Shown one piece after another: positions 47,886 to 57,100 of a stretch of DNA of 64,000 nucleotides. The translations under genes and the position numbers were made by a program. Location of the stretch: contig SMWF01000117.1 in assembly GCA_004357385.1 (NCBI GenBank), positions 30,987 through 94,986 on the forward strand, written 5' to 3'. The notes beneath the pieces are model-generated. The model was not told where the DNA came from. It saw only the letters and a list, made by a program, of their open reading frames with translations, and did not search any database. Each line of letters starts with the position of its first letter. Within the stretch, counting starts at the first letter, position 1. The stretch comes from Gammaproteobacteria bacterium (lineage in GTDB: Bacteria; Pseudomonadota; Gammaproteobacteria; Pseudomonadales; Azotimanducaceae).

Positions 47886-48758
47886 TTAGCCGCGCATCGG
47901 ATTGATGGGTGGCCAACTGTCCTTGGTTGACAGAATTGCTTCGCCGATGGCTTCGACGTCCCAGGGCCCTTCGTCGTCTTCCTTCGCGGCCAGCGGTGTA
48001 ATTTGCCATGACAGCAGCGATACGCGATTGCCGGCCACCAGGAACTGGCGTCCCGTGACGTCCTTGGCTTCGTCCGTGCACAGCCACACCACGGGCGGCG
48101 AGACCTTGTCCGGCGGAAACGAATCCTGCACTTCCTCCGGCAGAATGTCTTCGGTGAGGCGCGAGGTGGCCGTGGGTGCCAGAACGTTGACGGTCACGCC
48201 GTACTTCACGCCCTCGAGGTAGAGGCAGCGCATGAACCCTGCGATGCCTGCCTTGGCGGCGCCGTAGTTGGTCTGGCCGAAATTTCCCAGCAATCCTGAG
48301 GTTGAACTGGTCATTATGATTCGGCCGCCATGGCCTTGCTCGAGCATCTGGTCATAAGCCGCTTTGCTGACCAGGTAAGTGCCGCGCAGGTGCACGTCCA
48401 TGACCACGTCCCACATCTCGTCCGTCATGTTCTTGAACGACTTGTCACGCAGGATGCCGGCGTTGCAGATGCAGATGTCGAGCTTGCCGAAGCTATCGAT
48501 AGCGGCTTGAACCATCGCTCGAGCCGCGGCCGGGTCGGACACGGAACCATAGTCGGCCACTGCCTGACCGCCAGCCTCGGTGATCTCCTTGACGACTTCG
48601 TCGGCCATGTTGTGCCCGGCGCCGGTCCCGTCCCGGGCCCCTCCGAGGTCGTTGACCACCACCGCAGCGCCCTCCTGGGACAGCAACAGCGCGTGGGTGC
48701 GGCCAAGGCCACCACCCGCGCCAGTCACCAGTGCAACTTTTCCATCCAGCATACCCAT
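47886..48758 (-). CDS. SDR family oxidoreductase, MFE-2/17beta-HSD4-like
   Basis: A 290-residue SDR. The N terminus MLDGKVALVTGAGGGLGRTH with VVVNDLGGARDGTG is characteristic of the (3R)-hydroxyacyl-CoA dehydrogenase domain of multifunctional enzyme 2. The active site is in MTSSTSGLLGNFGQTNYGAAKAG. The C-terminal 40 residues are longer than a plain SDR. It probably oxidises a 3-hydroxyacyl-CoA. I use the ATG at 48756-48758, after AGGAG with a 7-bp gap; another ATG follows 6 bp later. It diverges from the SDR at 49027. Confidence 0.87.
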   Translation of the reverse strand: MGMLDGKVALVTGAGGGLGRTHALLLSQEGAAVVVNDLGGARDGTGAGHNMADEVVKEITEAGGQAVADYGSVSDPAAARAMVQAAIDSFGKLDICICNAGILRDKSFKNMTDEMWDVVMDVHLRGTYLVSKAAYDQMLEQGHGGRIIMTSSTSGLLGNFGQTNYGAAKAGIAGFMRCLYLEGVKYGVTVNVLAPTATSRLTEDILPEEVQDSFPPDKVSPPVVWLCTDEAKDVTGRQFLVAGNRVSLLSWQITPLAAKEDDEGPWDVEAIGEAILSTKDSWPPINPMRG

Positions 48759-48975
48759 ACGGGTTCTCCTGTCAGCGTTGATTGGATTCGTCGGGGAGGC
48801 CACGCCCCACGGTCAAGAGCCCGTTGGCGACCCGTTGGGAACCCTCGCAGATCGCCTCGCCGGCGAAACCTCAGCGGAACCTCGTGCCTCTTCCGCTCGA
48901 ATTCCTGCCTCTTGTGTTCGTGCGCGGTTGCTTGGCAGGATGACCCGCTCGGCGAAGTCTATGAGAAAAGCCGGC

Positions 48976-49004
48976 TTGGGCCAACTTAAGCTCAGGTCTA
49001 TAAA
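48976..49004 (+). promoter_or_regulatory. Probable sigma-70 promoter for the SDR at 49027
   Basis: TTGGGC (48976-48981) and TATAAA (48999-49004) are separated by 17 bp in the divergent intergenic region. The predicted start site near 49011 leaves a short leader containing GGGAG before the ATG at 49027. Confidence 0.5.
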
Positions 49005-49026
49005 CAGGCCAAATTTGGGAGATGTC

Positions 49027-49782
49027 ATGTCTGATGCACTGTTCGATTTCACCGACAAGATAGTACTGGTCACCGGCGGCAGCCGCGGGCTGGGCAAAGC
49101 GATGGCGCTGGCGTTTGCGCAACGTGGGGCCGACGTGATCGTTGCCAGCCGCAAGCTCGACAATTGTCAGGAGGTTGTGACCCAGATCGAGGCGCTGGGA
49201 CGGCGAGGTCTTGCCCACGCTTGTCATATCGGCCACTGGGACGAGGTCGAAGGTTTGGCGGATGCAGCCTATGCCGAGTTCGGGCGTGTCGACGTGTTGA
49301 TCAACAACGCCGGGATGTCGCCACTCTACCCGTCGCTGGTGGATGTCAACGAGGAACTATTCGACAAGGTGATCGCCCTCAATCTGAAGGGTCCTTATCG
49401 GCTGAGTGCTCTGATCGGTACCCGGATGGCCGAGGGGGAGGGGGGCAGCATCATCAACATCTCGAGCACTGCATCGGTCAGTCCGAGCCCGGATTCTGAG
49501 CCCTATGGAGCCGCCAAAGCGGGCTTGAACAACATCACTCGGTCCTTCGCGTTCGCCTTCGGGCCGAAAGTACGCGTGAACTGTGTCATGGCGGGACCGT
49601 TTCTGACGGACATATCGCACGCCTGGGACATGGAGGCGTTCGAGAAGCGCGCGACGACGACCATGGCGCTGGGGCGTGGCGGCCAACCTGAGGAGATCGT
49701 TGCCGCCGCACTGTATCTGGCCGGTCCGGGGGGCAGCTTCACCACGGGGTCCATTATCCGCGTCGACGGCGGTACCCGTTGA
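49027..49782 (+). CDS. SDR family oxidoreductase
   Basis: A 251-residue classical SDR. It has VLVTGGSRGLGKAMALAFAQ, NNAGMSPLYPSL, the active-site ISSTASVSPSPDSEPYGAAKAG (Tyr-x3-Lys) and AGPFLTD. A strand-2 SRK segment (VIVASRKLDNCQ) favours NADP(H). GGGAG lies 5 bp before the ATG. It is divergent from the MFE-2-like SDR and probably belongs to the same catabolic region. Substrate not determinable. Confidence 0.86.
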   Translation: MSDALFDFTDKIVLVTGGSRGLGKAMALAFAQRGADVIVASRKLDNCQEVVTQIEALGRRGLAHACHIGHWDEVEGLADAAYAEFGRVDVLINNAGMSPLYPSLVDVNEELFDKVIALNLKGPYRLSALIGTRMAEGEGGSIINISSTASVSPSPDSEPYGAAKAGLNNITRSFAFAFGPKVRVNCVMAGPFLTDISHAWDMEAFEKRATTTMALGRGGQPEEIVAAALYLAGPGGSFTTGSIIRVDGGTR

Positions 49783-49827
49783 TCACGTCCTGCCGAGTGC
49801 GCAGCGCCCCCGTCGGACCCCGTGGCG

Positions 49828-50703
49828 CTACGTGAGGCTTGAAAAAGCTGCCACGACGGCGTTCGCCGGGTTTCTGCCGGTCAATCGCGCGATGGTCTCC
49901 ATGCCGCCCGGATTCGCAATGTTGTATTCGAGTACGTAGGGGCCCGCAATGTCGATGGCCGCGAATCGTACGCCACGGTCGCGCAGAAATGCGGTAACGC
50001 GCTGCACGATGCGCCGCTCTGCCGTCGTCAGAGTATGGCAGACGGCGTGCGCTCCGGCGCTGAGATTGGCCCGGTGGTCTGGACCAGGGAGTCTGCGGTA
50101 ACAGCCGACGATCTCGCAGTTGGCCACCAGCACGCGCGTCTCGCCGACTTCGATCTCTGGAACGTAGCGCTGCAGAATGCAGTAATTGGAGGCGTGGGGC
50201 CCGGTCAGCTCCTCGAGCAGCGTGTCCAGTCCCGGGTGGTTCGGGTCGACCTGGTCCACGTGGTGGCCGAAGCTACCGGCGGAGGGTTTCAGCACCCAGT
50301 CTCCGCCAGTGTCCACCATCGAGCGTAACCACGCCGGATCGCAGCTGGCATAAGTCTCTGGGTGCAGATCCGCGAGTTCGGTCAGCGGCAGCGCATGTTT
50401 GGCGTGCAGTTCGAGCAGCGCGGTCGACGTGTTGACCATCCGACTCGGCTGGACGTTGGCGAGCAACTGCATGCGGTCGAGGAACGAGTGCCGATTCCCA
50501 AGGCCGAGCAGCCAGATCAGATCGAACTCGTCCAACCGGTGGTCGTCGGGGCTAAGCGTCAGCAGGCCGCCGACACTACGTACGGCATTCTGATCCCGGC
50601 GCACCACGTTCCACCCTGCGTCTTCGAAGGCCGCCGCCAGTCGCTCCGGGTTGTCGTTGGCCGCGTCGGCGGTGGCGGTGCTAAGCAGACAGACTGACGG
50701 CAT
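49828..50703 (-). CDS. ATP-grasp protein, prokaryotic glutathione synthetase-like
   Basis: A 291-residue ATP-grasp enzyme. The sequence GDWVLKPSAGSFGHHVDQVD carries the nucleotide-binding Lys and loop; LQRYVPEIEVGETRVLVAN and VLEYNIANPGGMETIARLTG match the metal and ATP-binding C-terminal strand, where GshB has the ExN motif. The protein is shorter than GshB and the N-terminal domain differs, so I call it GshB-like and do not assert glutathione synthesis. It may ligate another amino acid or peptide. It converges on the SDR at 49027-49782 and diverges from nadA. Confidence 0.78.
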   Translation of the reverse strand: MPSVCLLSTATADAANDNPERLAAAFEDAGWNVVRRDQNAVRSVGGLLTLSPDDHRLDEFDLIWLLGLGNRHSFLDRMQLLANVQPSRMVNTSTALLELHAKHALPLTELADLHPETYASCDPAWLRSMVDTGGDWVLKPSAGSFGHHVDQVDPNHPGLDTLLEELTGPHASNYCILQRYVPEIEVGETRVLVANCEIVGCYRRLPGPDHRANLSAGAHAVCHTLTTAERRIVQRVTAFLRDRGVRFAAIDIAGPYVLEYNIANPGGMETIARLTGRNPANAVVAAFSSLT

Positions 50704-50812
50704 GGCGAAACCTGACGTGGAATGTACACATGGTAAGCGTTGCGGCCCCCTGTGCTAAAATCCCAGGCCCCTGATGTGAGGAGCGGCAAGCCTCTCGCGG
50801 GCGCAGCCACGC

Positions 50813-51841
50813 ATGAATCTGCCGGACCACAGTCTGCACGGTGACCAGATCCCGGTCTATGAACCGGAGTCCTTGAGCCCGTTCGCCAGCGCCGCGCTGA
50901 AATCCGAGATTACCGGATTGCTCGAATCCCGCAATGCGGTATTGGTGGCGCACTATTACGTCGACCCGGACGTTCAGGACCTGGCGGAAGAGACCGGCGG
51001 ATGCGTGGCCGATTCCCTCGAGATGGCGCGCTTCGGGCGCGACCACCCGGCCCAGACGCTGATCGTGGCGGGGGTTCGCTTCATGGGCGAAACCGCGAAA
51101 ATCCTGTCGCCTGAAAAGCGGGTGTTGATGCCGACTCTGGAAGCCACATGTTCCCTGGACCTCGGCTGTCCCCCGGACGAGTTCGAAGCGTTTTGCGCGG
51201 CGCACGAGGACCGGACGGTGGTGGTGTACGCGAATACCTCGGCTCGAATCAAAGCCATGTCCGATTGGGTGGTCACCAGCAGTGTGGGGTTGGCGATCGT
51301 CGAGCACCTCGCGGCGCGCGGGGAGAAAATTCTGTGGGCGCCGGACAAGCATCTGGGTGCGTACATCCGCCAACAGACCGACGCCGACATGTTGTTGTGG
51401 AGTGGCGCCTGCATCGTCCACGAAGAGTTCAAATTCAAGGCGCTGTTCGAGCTTAAAGCCGTGTACCCGGAGGCGGCGGTGCTGGTGCATCCGGAGTCAC
51501 CGGCCGCGGTCATCGGCATTGCGGATGCGGTGGGTTCGACCAGCCAGCTCATACATGCCGCCCAGACGCTACCCAACGAAATTTTCATCGTTGCCACCGA
51601 CCGCGGGATATTCCATAAGATGCGCGCTGCCGCACCCGGCAAGCGGTTCATGGAGGCACCCACCGCGGGAGACGGCGCCACCTGCCGCAGCTGTGCCCAT
51701 TGTCCATGGATGGCGATGAATGAGCTGACTCAGTTGCGCGATTCCCTGTTGGCGGGGAACCGGGAGATCTTCGTCGACCCGGAAATCGGTCGGCAGGCGA
51801 TGTTGCCGTTGCGCCGCATGCTGGAATTCGCGGCGGGCTAG
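50813..51841 (+). CDS. nadA: Quinolinate synthase
   Basis: A 342-residue [4Fe-4S] enzyme condensing iminoaspartate and dihydroxyacetone phosphate to quinolinate for NAD synthesis. Three cluster cysteines lie in [15 protein letters not shown] (about 108), [14 protein letters not shown] (about 199) and [15 protein letters not shown] (about 289). The motifs [19 protein letters not shown] and [19 protein letters not shown] are family hallmarks. It starts the nadA-bepA-tusA-perM-dapA-bamC block. Upstream, TGCTAAAAT near 50751-50759 could be an extended -10 box. nadB and nadC are not seen. Confidence 0.95.
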   Translation: MNLPDHSLHGDQIPVYEPESLSPFASAALKSEITGLLESRNAVLVAHYYVDPDVQDLAEETGGCVADSLEMARFGRDHPAQTLIVAGVRFMGETAKILSPEKRVLMPTLEATCSLDLGCPPDEFEAFCAAHEDRTVVVYANTSARIKAMSDWVVTSSVGLAIVEHLAARGEKILWAPDKHLGAYIRQQTDADMLLWSGACIVHEEFKFKALFELKAVYPEAAVLVHPESPAAVIGIADAVGSTSQLIHAAQTLPNEIFIVATDRGIFHKMRAAAPGKRFMEAPTAGDGATCRSCAHCPWMAMNELTQLRDSLLAGNREIFVDPEIGRQAMLPLRRMLEFAAG

Positions 51842-51854
51842 CCGGGACAGGACA

Positions 51855-53315
51855 CTAGGACCGGCGCATTTCCTCGAGTTCGCCGCGGAAGTCGCGAATT
51901 CGCTGGTCGAGGCGCGCGTTCAGTTGATAGTTGTCCGGATCGGCCAGGCCACGCGCGTATTCGAGGTGCTTGATGGCCATCTGGTAGTTTCCGACGAGCG
52001 CGAAGTATTCGGCGCGAGCCTGATGTACGCCGATGGTATTGCCGGCAAGGCCAGCGGTCTCGGCGAGTTCGAACCAGAGGTCGTGATCGTCGCGGTAGAT
52101 GTTGGTCAGATGCTCCAGCACCTCTTCGGCATCGACATAGCGCCCGGCGCCGCTCAACGCGGCTGCGTAGAGCACCGACATGGGCTGGTTGTCCGGGTTG
52201 ATCACCAATTGATGTGCGAGCAATCCGATCGCCTCGTCATACCGCTCCGCGCCGATCAGCAAATCTGCGTGCGTGGCAATGTACAGAATATCCCTGGGGT
52301 GACTGGGAAAGATGATCTTGGCGGTATCCAGGGCTTCTTCGTGGCGTCCAGCTGCGCCGAGGGCTACTGCCAGTCCGTAGTAAGCCCAGTCGGCGCCCTT
52401 GGTCCGTTTGACGAGGTCTCTAAACCGCTGCACGCCTTCGCTCGGGGTGTTGGCATAGCGAACCATGACCCGCGCGCGCATCAGCTGGAAGTGTTGAGAG
52501 TCTGCATAGCCGCGCCGCGGATATTGGCTGCTCTGGTTGCGTGCGTCGCTGATGCGTGATTCGGTCAGCGGGTGGGTGAGCAGAAACTCCGGAGGACGTC
52601 GGCTGTAGCGATAGGTGCGCTGCATGCGTTCGAACATCCGTGACATGCCATGGGGATCGAGACCGGCCTGATACAGGGTGGTGATGCCGATGCGGTCGGC
52701 TTCCTGCTCGCGTCCACGGCTGAAGCGCAGCTGGCTTTGCTGGCTCAGTCCCTGGGTTGCGCTCATCGCGGCCATCCCCGCTTCGCCCCCAGCCGTAGCG
52801 CCGATGACAATCGAGGCAAGCATCGCGGCGAGGTAGGGCAGTGTCTGACGCTGCTGCATTTCAATACCGCGCGCGAAGTGACGCTGACTGAGGTGGGCCA
52901 GTTCGTGGGCGAGCACCGACGAATATTCATGGACATCCTGGGAATTCAGGTACAAGCCCATGTTGATGCCGACCACGCCGCCGGGTGCTGCGAAGGCGTT
53001 CAACTGCTCACTGTCGATCAGCACCGGATGGAGAATCTTCGTCTTCAGCTCCGAGTGCTGGGCCAGTTGATACAGCTGCATCTCCGTGTAGTACTTCAGG
53101 ATCGGATCGCGGACGGTGGGCACTCGGCCACGAATCTGCCGCAGGAACTGCTCCCCGAGGGCGCGCTCCACCTCCAGCGACACGATCGCGGACGATGCGT
53201 CGCCCAGATCCGGCAGACGCGCACTGGTGGTGGCCACCGCGAGCGCTGCCCCGAGCAGCGACGCCAGTACAATGGAAATTCGGCTTCCGATCCGCGTGGC
53301 ATCCATGAAACGCAT
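51855..53315 (-). CDS. bepA: Periplasmic M48 metalloprotease BepA-like (outer-membrane quality control)
   Basis: A 486-residue periplasmic protein: N-terminal signal segment (about residues 10-30), a zinc metalloprotease domain with LAHELAHLSQRH (HExxH) and the third-ligand Glu in SRGREQEADRIG, then TPR-type helical repeats (about residues 290-470). In E. coli BepA degrades or assembles LptD and BamA. The start is unclear: I use the ATG at 53313-53315, with another ATG at 53304-53306; neither has a strong ribosome site, and the ORF opens at 53405. It faces tusA, divergently transcribed. Confidence 0.9.
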   Translation of the reverse strand: MRFMDATRIGSRISIVLASLLGAALAVATTSARLPDLGDASSAIVSLEVERALGEQFLRQIRGRVPTVRDPILKYYTEMQLYQLAQHSELKTKILHPVLIDSEQLNAFAAPGGVVGINMGLYLNSQDVHEYSSVLAHELAHLSQRHFARGIEMQQRQTLPYLAAMLASIVIGATAGGEAGMAAMSATQGLSQQSQLRFSRGREQEADRIGITTLYQAGLDPHGMSRMFERMQRTYRYSRRPPEFLLTHPLTESRISDARNQSSQYPRRGYADSQHFQLMRARVMVRYANTPSEGVQRFRDLVKRTKGADWAYYGLAVALGAAGRHEEALDTAKIIFPSHPRDILYIATHADLLIGAERYDEAIGLLAHQLVINPDNQPMSVLYAAALSGAGRYVDAEEVLEHLTNIYRDDHDLWFELAETAGLAGNTIGVHQARAEYFALVGNYQMAIKHLEYARGLADPDNYQLNARLDQRIRDFRGELEEMRRS

Positions 53316-53407
53316 GATATGTGGATAGAGTGCCCCGGGCAAAAGTTCCCGGGCACTGGTCGGACGCTGCTGTGCGATACTTGGCGAATCACGGAGACGG
53401 TGCACAA

Positions 53408-53647
53408 ATGACCGAAGATACAGCGGTCGAACTCGACCTTTCAGGGCTCGATTGCCCGATGCCGCTGCTCAAGGCCAAAAAGGCGCTGAACGAGATGCAG
53501 CCTGGTCAGTTGCTGCGGGTTATCGCCACGGACCCGGGGTCGGTTCGCGATTTCGAGGTGTTCTCACGGCAGAGTGGCCACCAACTGCTCGAGTCCGTGG
53601 CGCAGGACGGTGAGTTCCGCTATCTGTTGCGCAAGAAGGCGCGGTAG
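53408..53647 (+). CDS. tusA: Sulfur carrier protein TusA
   Basis: A 79-residue sulfur-relay protein. The persulfide cysteine is in the hallmark LDLSGLDCPMPLLKAKKAL (CPMP), followed by LRVIATDPGSVRDF and an LLESVAQDGEFRYLLRK end. It passes sulfur from IscS to tRNA thiolation or molybdopterin pathways. The ATG at 53408 has GGAG upstream; the ORF that opens at 53321 starts within the bepA promoter region. perM starts 5 bp after the stop. Confidence 0.93.
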   Translation: MTEDTAVELDLSGLDCPMPLLKAKKALNEMQPGQLLRVIATDPGSVRDFEVFSRQSGHQLLESVAQDGEFRYLLRKKAR

Positions 53648-53652
53648 CGGCG

Positions 53653-54759
53653 ATGCGGTTTCTTGAAGTCATTGGCGGCTGGATCAACCGGTACTTCTCC
53701 CACGAAGAGGCGATCTATCTGGTCGTGCTGCTGGTCGCCGCCTTCCTCGTGTTGATCACCCTCGGGGGCGTGCTGGCACCGGTGTTGACCGGGCTCGTGC
53801 TGGCGTTTCTGCTGCAGGGTATCGTGGTGCGCCTGGAGCGCTGGCGCGTACCGACTGCGCTGGCGGTCTACCTCACATTCGTGCTGTTTCTCGGTGCCCT
53901 GATCGCGCTGATGCTGTTTGTTTTCCCCCTGGTATGGCGGCAATTGTCGTCGCTGGTGAATGCGTTGCCGGGGGTTGTCGCGCAGTTGCAGACCCTGATG
54001 CGCCGGCTGCCCGAGTGGCTGCCCGATCTGATCGATGACGCACAGGTTGATGCGTGGCTGATTCTGCTCAGTGGCGAGCTCGGTGGCCTGGGCCGGCTCG
54101 TGCTGGAGGGCGTGCTGGCTCAGGTGCCGTCGGTGCTGGGGCTCACGGTGTATCTGGTGCTTGTGCCTTTTTCCGTGTTCTTTTTTCTTCGCGATCGTGA
54201 TCAGATCGTTACCTGGGTCGGGTCGCTGCTGCCGAAGGAGCGGCCACTGTTGGACCAGGTAGGCAACGAGTTGAACACTCAGTTCGCCAATTACGTGCGC
54301 GGCAAAGTGGTCGAGATCCTGATCGTCGGATCAGTCACGTTCGTTGCGTTTACGGTGCTCGGGCTCAATTATGCGGCGCTGCTGGGACTGATTGTCGGGT
54401 TGTCGGTGCTGGTGCCGTTCATCGGTGCCGCGGTGGCGACAGTCCCGGTTGCGCTGGTGGGAGTCCTGCAATGGGGCTGGTCCTGGGAGTTCGTATACGT
54501 GCTCAGTGCATACGCGGTGATCCAGGCGCTGGACGGTAACGTGCTGCTGCCCATGCTGTTGGGTGAAGCGGTCGATCTACACCCGATCGCGATCATCGTT
54601 GCGGTGCTGGTCTTCGGAGGGTTGTGGGGATTCTGGGGCGTGTTCTTCGCCATCCCGCTGGCCACTCTGTTCAAGGCGGTGAACAACGCCTGGCCGCGTC
54701 ATCCGCCCGACCAAGGCGCGGAACCAGCTGGCGCGGAGCCTGCTGAAGCCGTCTTGTGA
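53653..54759 (+). CDS. perM: AI-2E family permease (PerM-like)
   Basis: A 368-residue polytopic membrane protein with helices near residues 25-60, 70-95, 155-180, 215-240, 243-260, 268-300 and 310-335. Family features: GGVLAPVLTGLVLAFLLQGI, FVFPLVWRQLSSLV, VPFSVFFFLRDRDQI and GLWGFWGVFFAIPLATL. The tail is short and acidic. It follows tusA closely, as in other gammaproteobacteria. It is the second AI-2E-family gene in this window; the first, at 610-1695, is quite different in sequence. The substrate is unknown, and the family name is not proof of AI-2 transport. Confidence 0.87.
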   Translation: MRFLEVIGGWINRYFSHEEAIYLVVLLVAAFLVLITLGGVLAPVLTGLVLAFLLQGIVVRLERWRVPTALAVYLTFVLFLGALIALMLFVFPLVWRQLSSLVNALPGVVAQLQTLMRRLPEWLPDLIDDAQVDAWLILLSGELGGLGRLVLEGVLAQVPSVLGLTVYLVLVPFSVFFFLRDRDQIVTWVGSLLPKERPLLDQVGNELNTQFANYVRGKVVEILIVGSVTFVAFTVLGLNYAALLGLIVGLSVLVPFIGAAVATVPVALVGVLQWGWSWEFVYVLSAYAVIQALDGNVLLPMLLGEAVDLHPIAIIVAVLVFGGLWGFWGVFFAIPLATLFKAVNNAWPRHPPDQGAEPAGAEPAEAVL

Positions 54760-54823
54760 TCGGCCAGACCCACCATTACCATGTGCGCAGTTTTAGCCAG
54801 AACCGTCTTCTCGGGATCATTCG

Positions 54824-55702
54824 ATGTTATCCGGCAGTATCGTTGCGCTGGTGACTCCCATGTGCGCCTCGGGCGACGTCGATTGGGAAGCGCTCGACGC
54901 ACTGATCGATTGGCATCTCGACAGCGGCACCCATGGCATCGTGCCCGTGGGTACCACGGGTGAGTCTGCCACCCTGACAGTGACCGAACATCTTGAAGTG
55001 GTGGCGCGAACCGTCGATCGGGTCGCCGGCCGTTTGCCTGTGATTGCCGGGACGGGCGCCAACGCCACGGCAGAAGCCATCGAGCTAACGCGCGGCGCGG
55101 CGGATGCTGGCGTTGACGCATGTCTGTCGGTGACCCCCTACTACAACCGTCCCACCCAGGAAGGATTGTTCAGGCACTACCTGGCGATAGCCGCTGCCGT
55201 GGACATTCCGATTGTGCTCTACAACGTCCCGCCCCGAACGGCCTGCGATATGACGGCCGATACCGTGGCTCGACTGGCGGGCGTCGACAACATCATTGGT
55301 ATCAAGGAGGCGTGCGGAGATTCGGCCCGGGTGTCTGAAATCAGAGCCCTGTGTCCGGATGACTTCGTCATTCTGTCGGGTGAGGATGCCCAGAACCTCG
55401 ACATGTTGCGGCGTGGCGCGGTAGGTGCGATTTCGGTGACAGCAAACGTGCTTCCGGAGATGATGGCTGAGTTCCTCAATGCGTATCTCGCCGGCGACGA
55501 GCAGCAGGCGGAACGCCTGGACGTACAACTGCAACCGATCCACGAAATTCTGTTCGTCGAATCGAGCCCTTCGCCCACGAAATGGGCGTTGCGCGAAATG
55601 GGGAGAATCGACACCGGCATCCGACTACCGCTCCTGCCGCTGTCGGAGGGGCCGCAGGCGGAGCTGCGGGCACGCCTGCAGCGGGCGGGCGCGCTGTCAT
55701 GA
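54824..55702 (+). CDS. dapA: 4-hydroxy-tetrahydrodipicolinate synthase
   Basis: A 292-residue class I aldolase joining pyruvate and aspartate semialdehyde for lysine and diaminopimelate. The Schiff-base lysine is in IIGIKEACGDSAR (about residue 161), the catalytic Tyr in SVTPYYNRPTQEG (about 133), and GTTGESATL matches the active-site loop. Its stop overlaps the ATG of bamC by 3-4 bp, a conserved gamma arrangement. Confidence 0.95.
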   Translation: MLSGSIVALVTPMCASGDVDWEALDALIDWHLDSGTHGIVPVGTTGESATLTVTEHLEVVARTVDRVAGRLPVIAGTGANATAEAIELTRGAADAGVDACLSVTPYYNRPTQEGLFRHYLAIAAAVDIPIVLYNVPPRTACDMTADTVARLAGVDNIIGIKEACGDSARVSEIRALCPDDFVILSGEDAQNLDMLRRGAVGAISVTANVLPEMMAEFLNAYLAGDEQQAERLDVQLQPIHEILFVESSPSPTKWALREMGRIDTGIRLPLLPLSEGPQAELRARLQRAGALS

Positions 55703-56802
55703 CCGCGCGACGGTGGCCCACTCTGGTTGCGGCCACGGGGATTGCCGTAATGTTGGGGGGCTGTGGCTGGCTCAGCGACGATCGCGGACTGATCGTCGAC
55801 CGTTCCGACGACTACCTGGACGCTCGGGAAAGACCGGCGTTGCTGGTCCCGGAGGATCTGTCGGGGGTAGCCATTCGTCAAGTCATGGTGATTCCGCCGA
55901 TCGAGGACCGTGTGGGCAGCGAGACCTACCCTGATCAAGCGCCGAAGCCGAATAGCCTGTACGTCCGTGAGGAGGCGCGAACTGTACGGATTCAAAGCCT
56001 GGGCGACCGCAGTTGGTTGCTGGTTCCGCAAGCGCCAGCCATCGTCTGGCCCAAGATCAAGCAATTCCTGGCCAACAGTGGCGTTGACGTGGCCTTTGAG
56101 GCGCCGGCGATGGGTCGCCTGGACACGCGCTGGCTGGAGATCGATTCCGGCGCCCGCCTCGGGGTTGTTCAGCTGGTCCTCAGGGACGGACGCCAGGCCG
56201 CGCAGGTGAGTTCCGGTCGAGACCGCATCATGCTGCGCCTGGAGCAAGGTATTCGGGTGCGCACGTCGGAGATTCACATACGGATTCAGAACGACAGCGT
56301 GCACGTGCCGGGCTCGACGTTTCCTGACAGCTCCGACTTCCCGGAAATTGAAAAGGAGATGCTGAACGAACTGGGTGGTTACATCGCCGCCAACGTATCG
56401 GATGAAGCCGTGTCCTTCGTCGCGACCAACATTTCGACCCAGACCAAGGCGCGCATGACGCGCGGTGCTGGCGGCGAACCGATCCTGCTGCTGTATCTGG
56501 ATTTTGCCCGCGCCTGGGCGACGGTCAGTCAATCCCTGATTGATGCGGATGCCGAGGTTTTACTCGCGGACAAAGACGCGGCGCTGTTCGACGTTGTGGT
56601 GACGAAGTCGAATCTGAACCAGGAGGAGAAAGGCTGGTTCAGGTCGATGTTCGATGGCGACGATGGCGCCGTGACGATTCGGGTACGGCTGGATGAACGC
56701 GATCAGGCGCTCGCCGTGACCATCCACGACGAGCAGGATGAGTTGGTGGAAAACCATCTGAGCGAGCGAATCCTCATCATGATCCGGGAGTTTGCGACTT
56801 AG
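55699..56802 (+). CDS. bamC: Outer-membrane assembly lipoprotein BamC
   Basis: A 367-residue lipoprotein of the BAM complex. The signal ends in VMLGGCGWLSD (Cys about 22). The unstructured N-terminal stretch contains RPALLVPEDLSG, then two helix-grip domains, the first with WLEIDSGARLGVVQLVLRDG. It overlaps dapA. The stop codon TAG (56800-56802) is formed with the first two bases of the inverted-repeat element that begins at 56801, so the last residues may have been altered by the insertion. Sequence similarity within BamC is low, so the name rests partly on context. Confidence 0.88.
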   Translation: MTARRWPTLVAATGIAVMLGGCGWLSDDRGLIVDRSDDYLDARERPALLVPEDLSGVAIRQVMVIPPIEDRVGSETYPDQAPKPNSLYVREEARTVRIQSLGDRSWLLVPQAPAIVWPKIKQFLANSGVDVAFEAPAMGRLDTRWLEIDSGARLGVVQLVLRDGRQAAQVSSGRDRIMLRLEQGIRVRTSEIHIRIQNDSVHVPGSTFPDSSDFPEIEKEMLNELGGYIAANVSDEAVSFVATNISTQTKARMTRGAGGEPILLLYLDFARAWATVSQSLIDADAEVLLADKDAALFDVVVTKSNLNQEEKGWFRSMFDGDDGAVTIRVRLDERDQALAVTIHDEQDELVENHLSERILIMIREFAT

Positions 56803-57063
56803 TGTCCTGTCCGGCTATTTCGTTGAATTCAGAGTGCGCAGGGCGGTCAAGTACAAGGTGTGTCCCGCGGGTAATATCTGGATATTGGCAAAGGACACAA
56901 CGCGGTAATTTGCCGCCCTGTGCACTCCCAAGGGGCTCGCACCCCAAGGTCCGTGGCGTTGTTGCAGCCCTTGGAAATGGCACAATCATTCCCTGCGGAC
57001 TGCGCCTAGCCACAGACCTTGGGGTGCGAGCTGAATTTCAACGAATTAGCCGGACAGGACACT
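56801..57063. mobile_element. 263-bp MITE-like element with 32/33-bp terminal inverted repeats and two nested inverted repeats
   Basis: The outer ends (56801-56832 and 57031-57063) are inverted copies differing by one base change and one indel, starting AGTGTCCTGTCCGGCTA. Inside are two further long inverted repeats: arm 1 (56832-56850 with 56909-56927, GAGTGCGCAGGGCGG-type) and arm 2 (56935-56957 with 57009-57031, GCTCGCACCCCAAGG-type, one mismatch). Arm 1 has smaller inner palindromes (AATATC/GATATT). The strand can fold as a three-way junction. There is no ORF or clear target duplication. It sits between bamC and the MBL gene, where spacing is normally short. Confidence 0.85.
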
Positions 57064-57100
57064 GGTGATGCTGGCGCCGTCGAGTGGGGCCCCGGCGCAG

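Noticed and set aside
46836..47930. A 364-residue open frame antisense to the CoA-transferase gene
   Set aside because: The minus-strand CaiB/BaiF protein has all family motifs; the antisense product has none.
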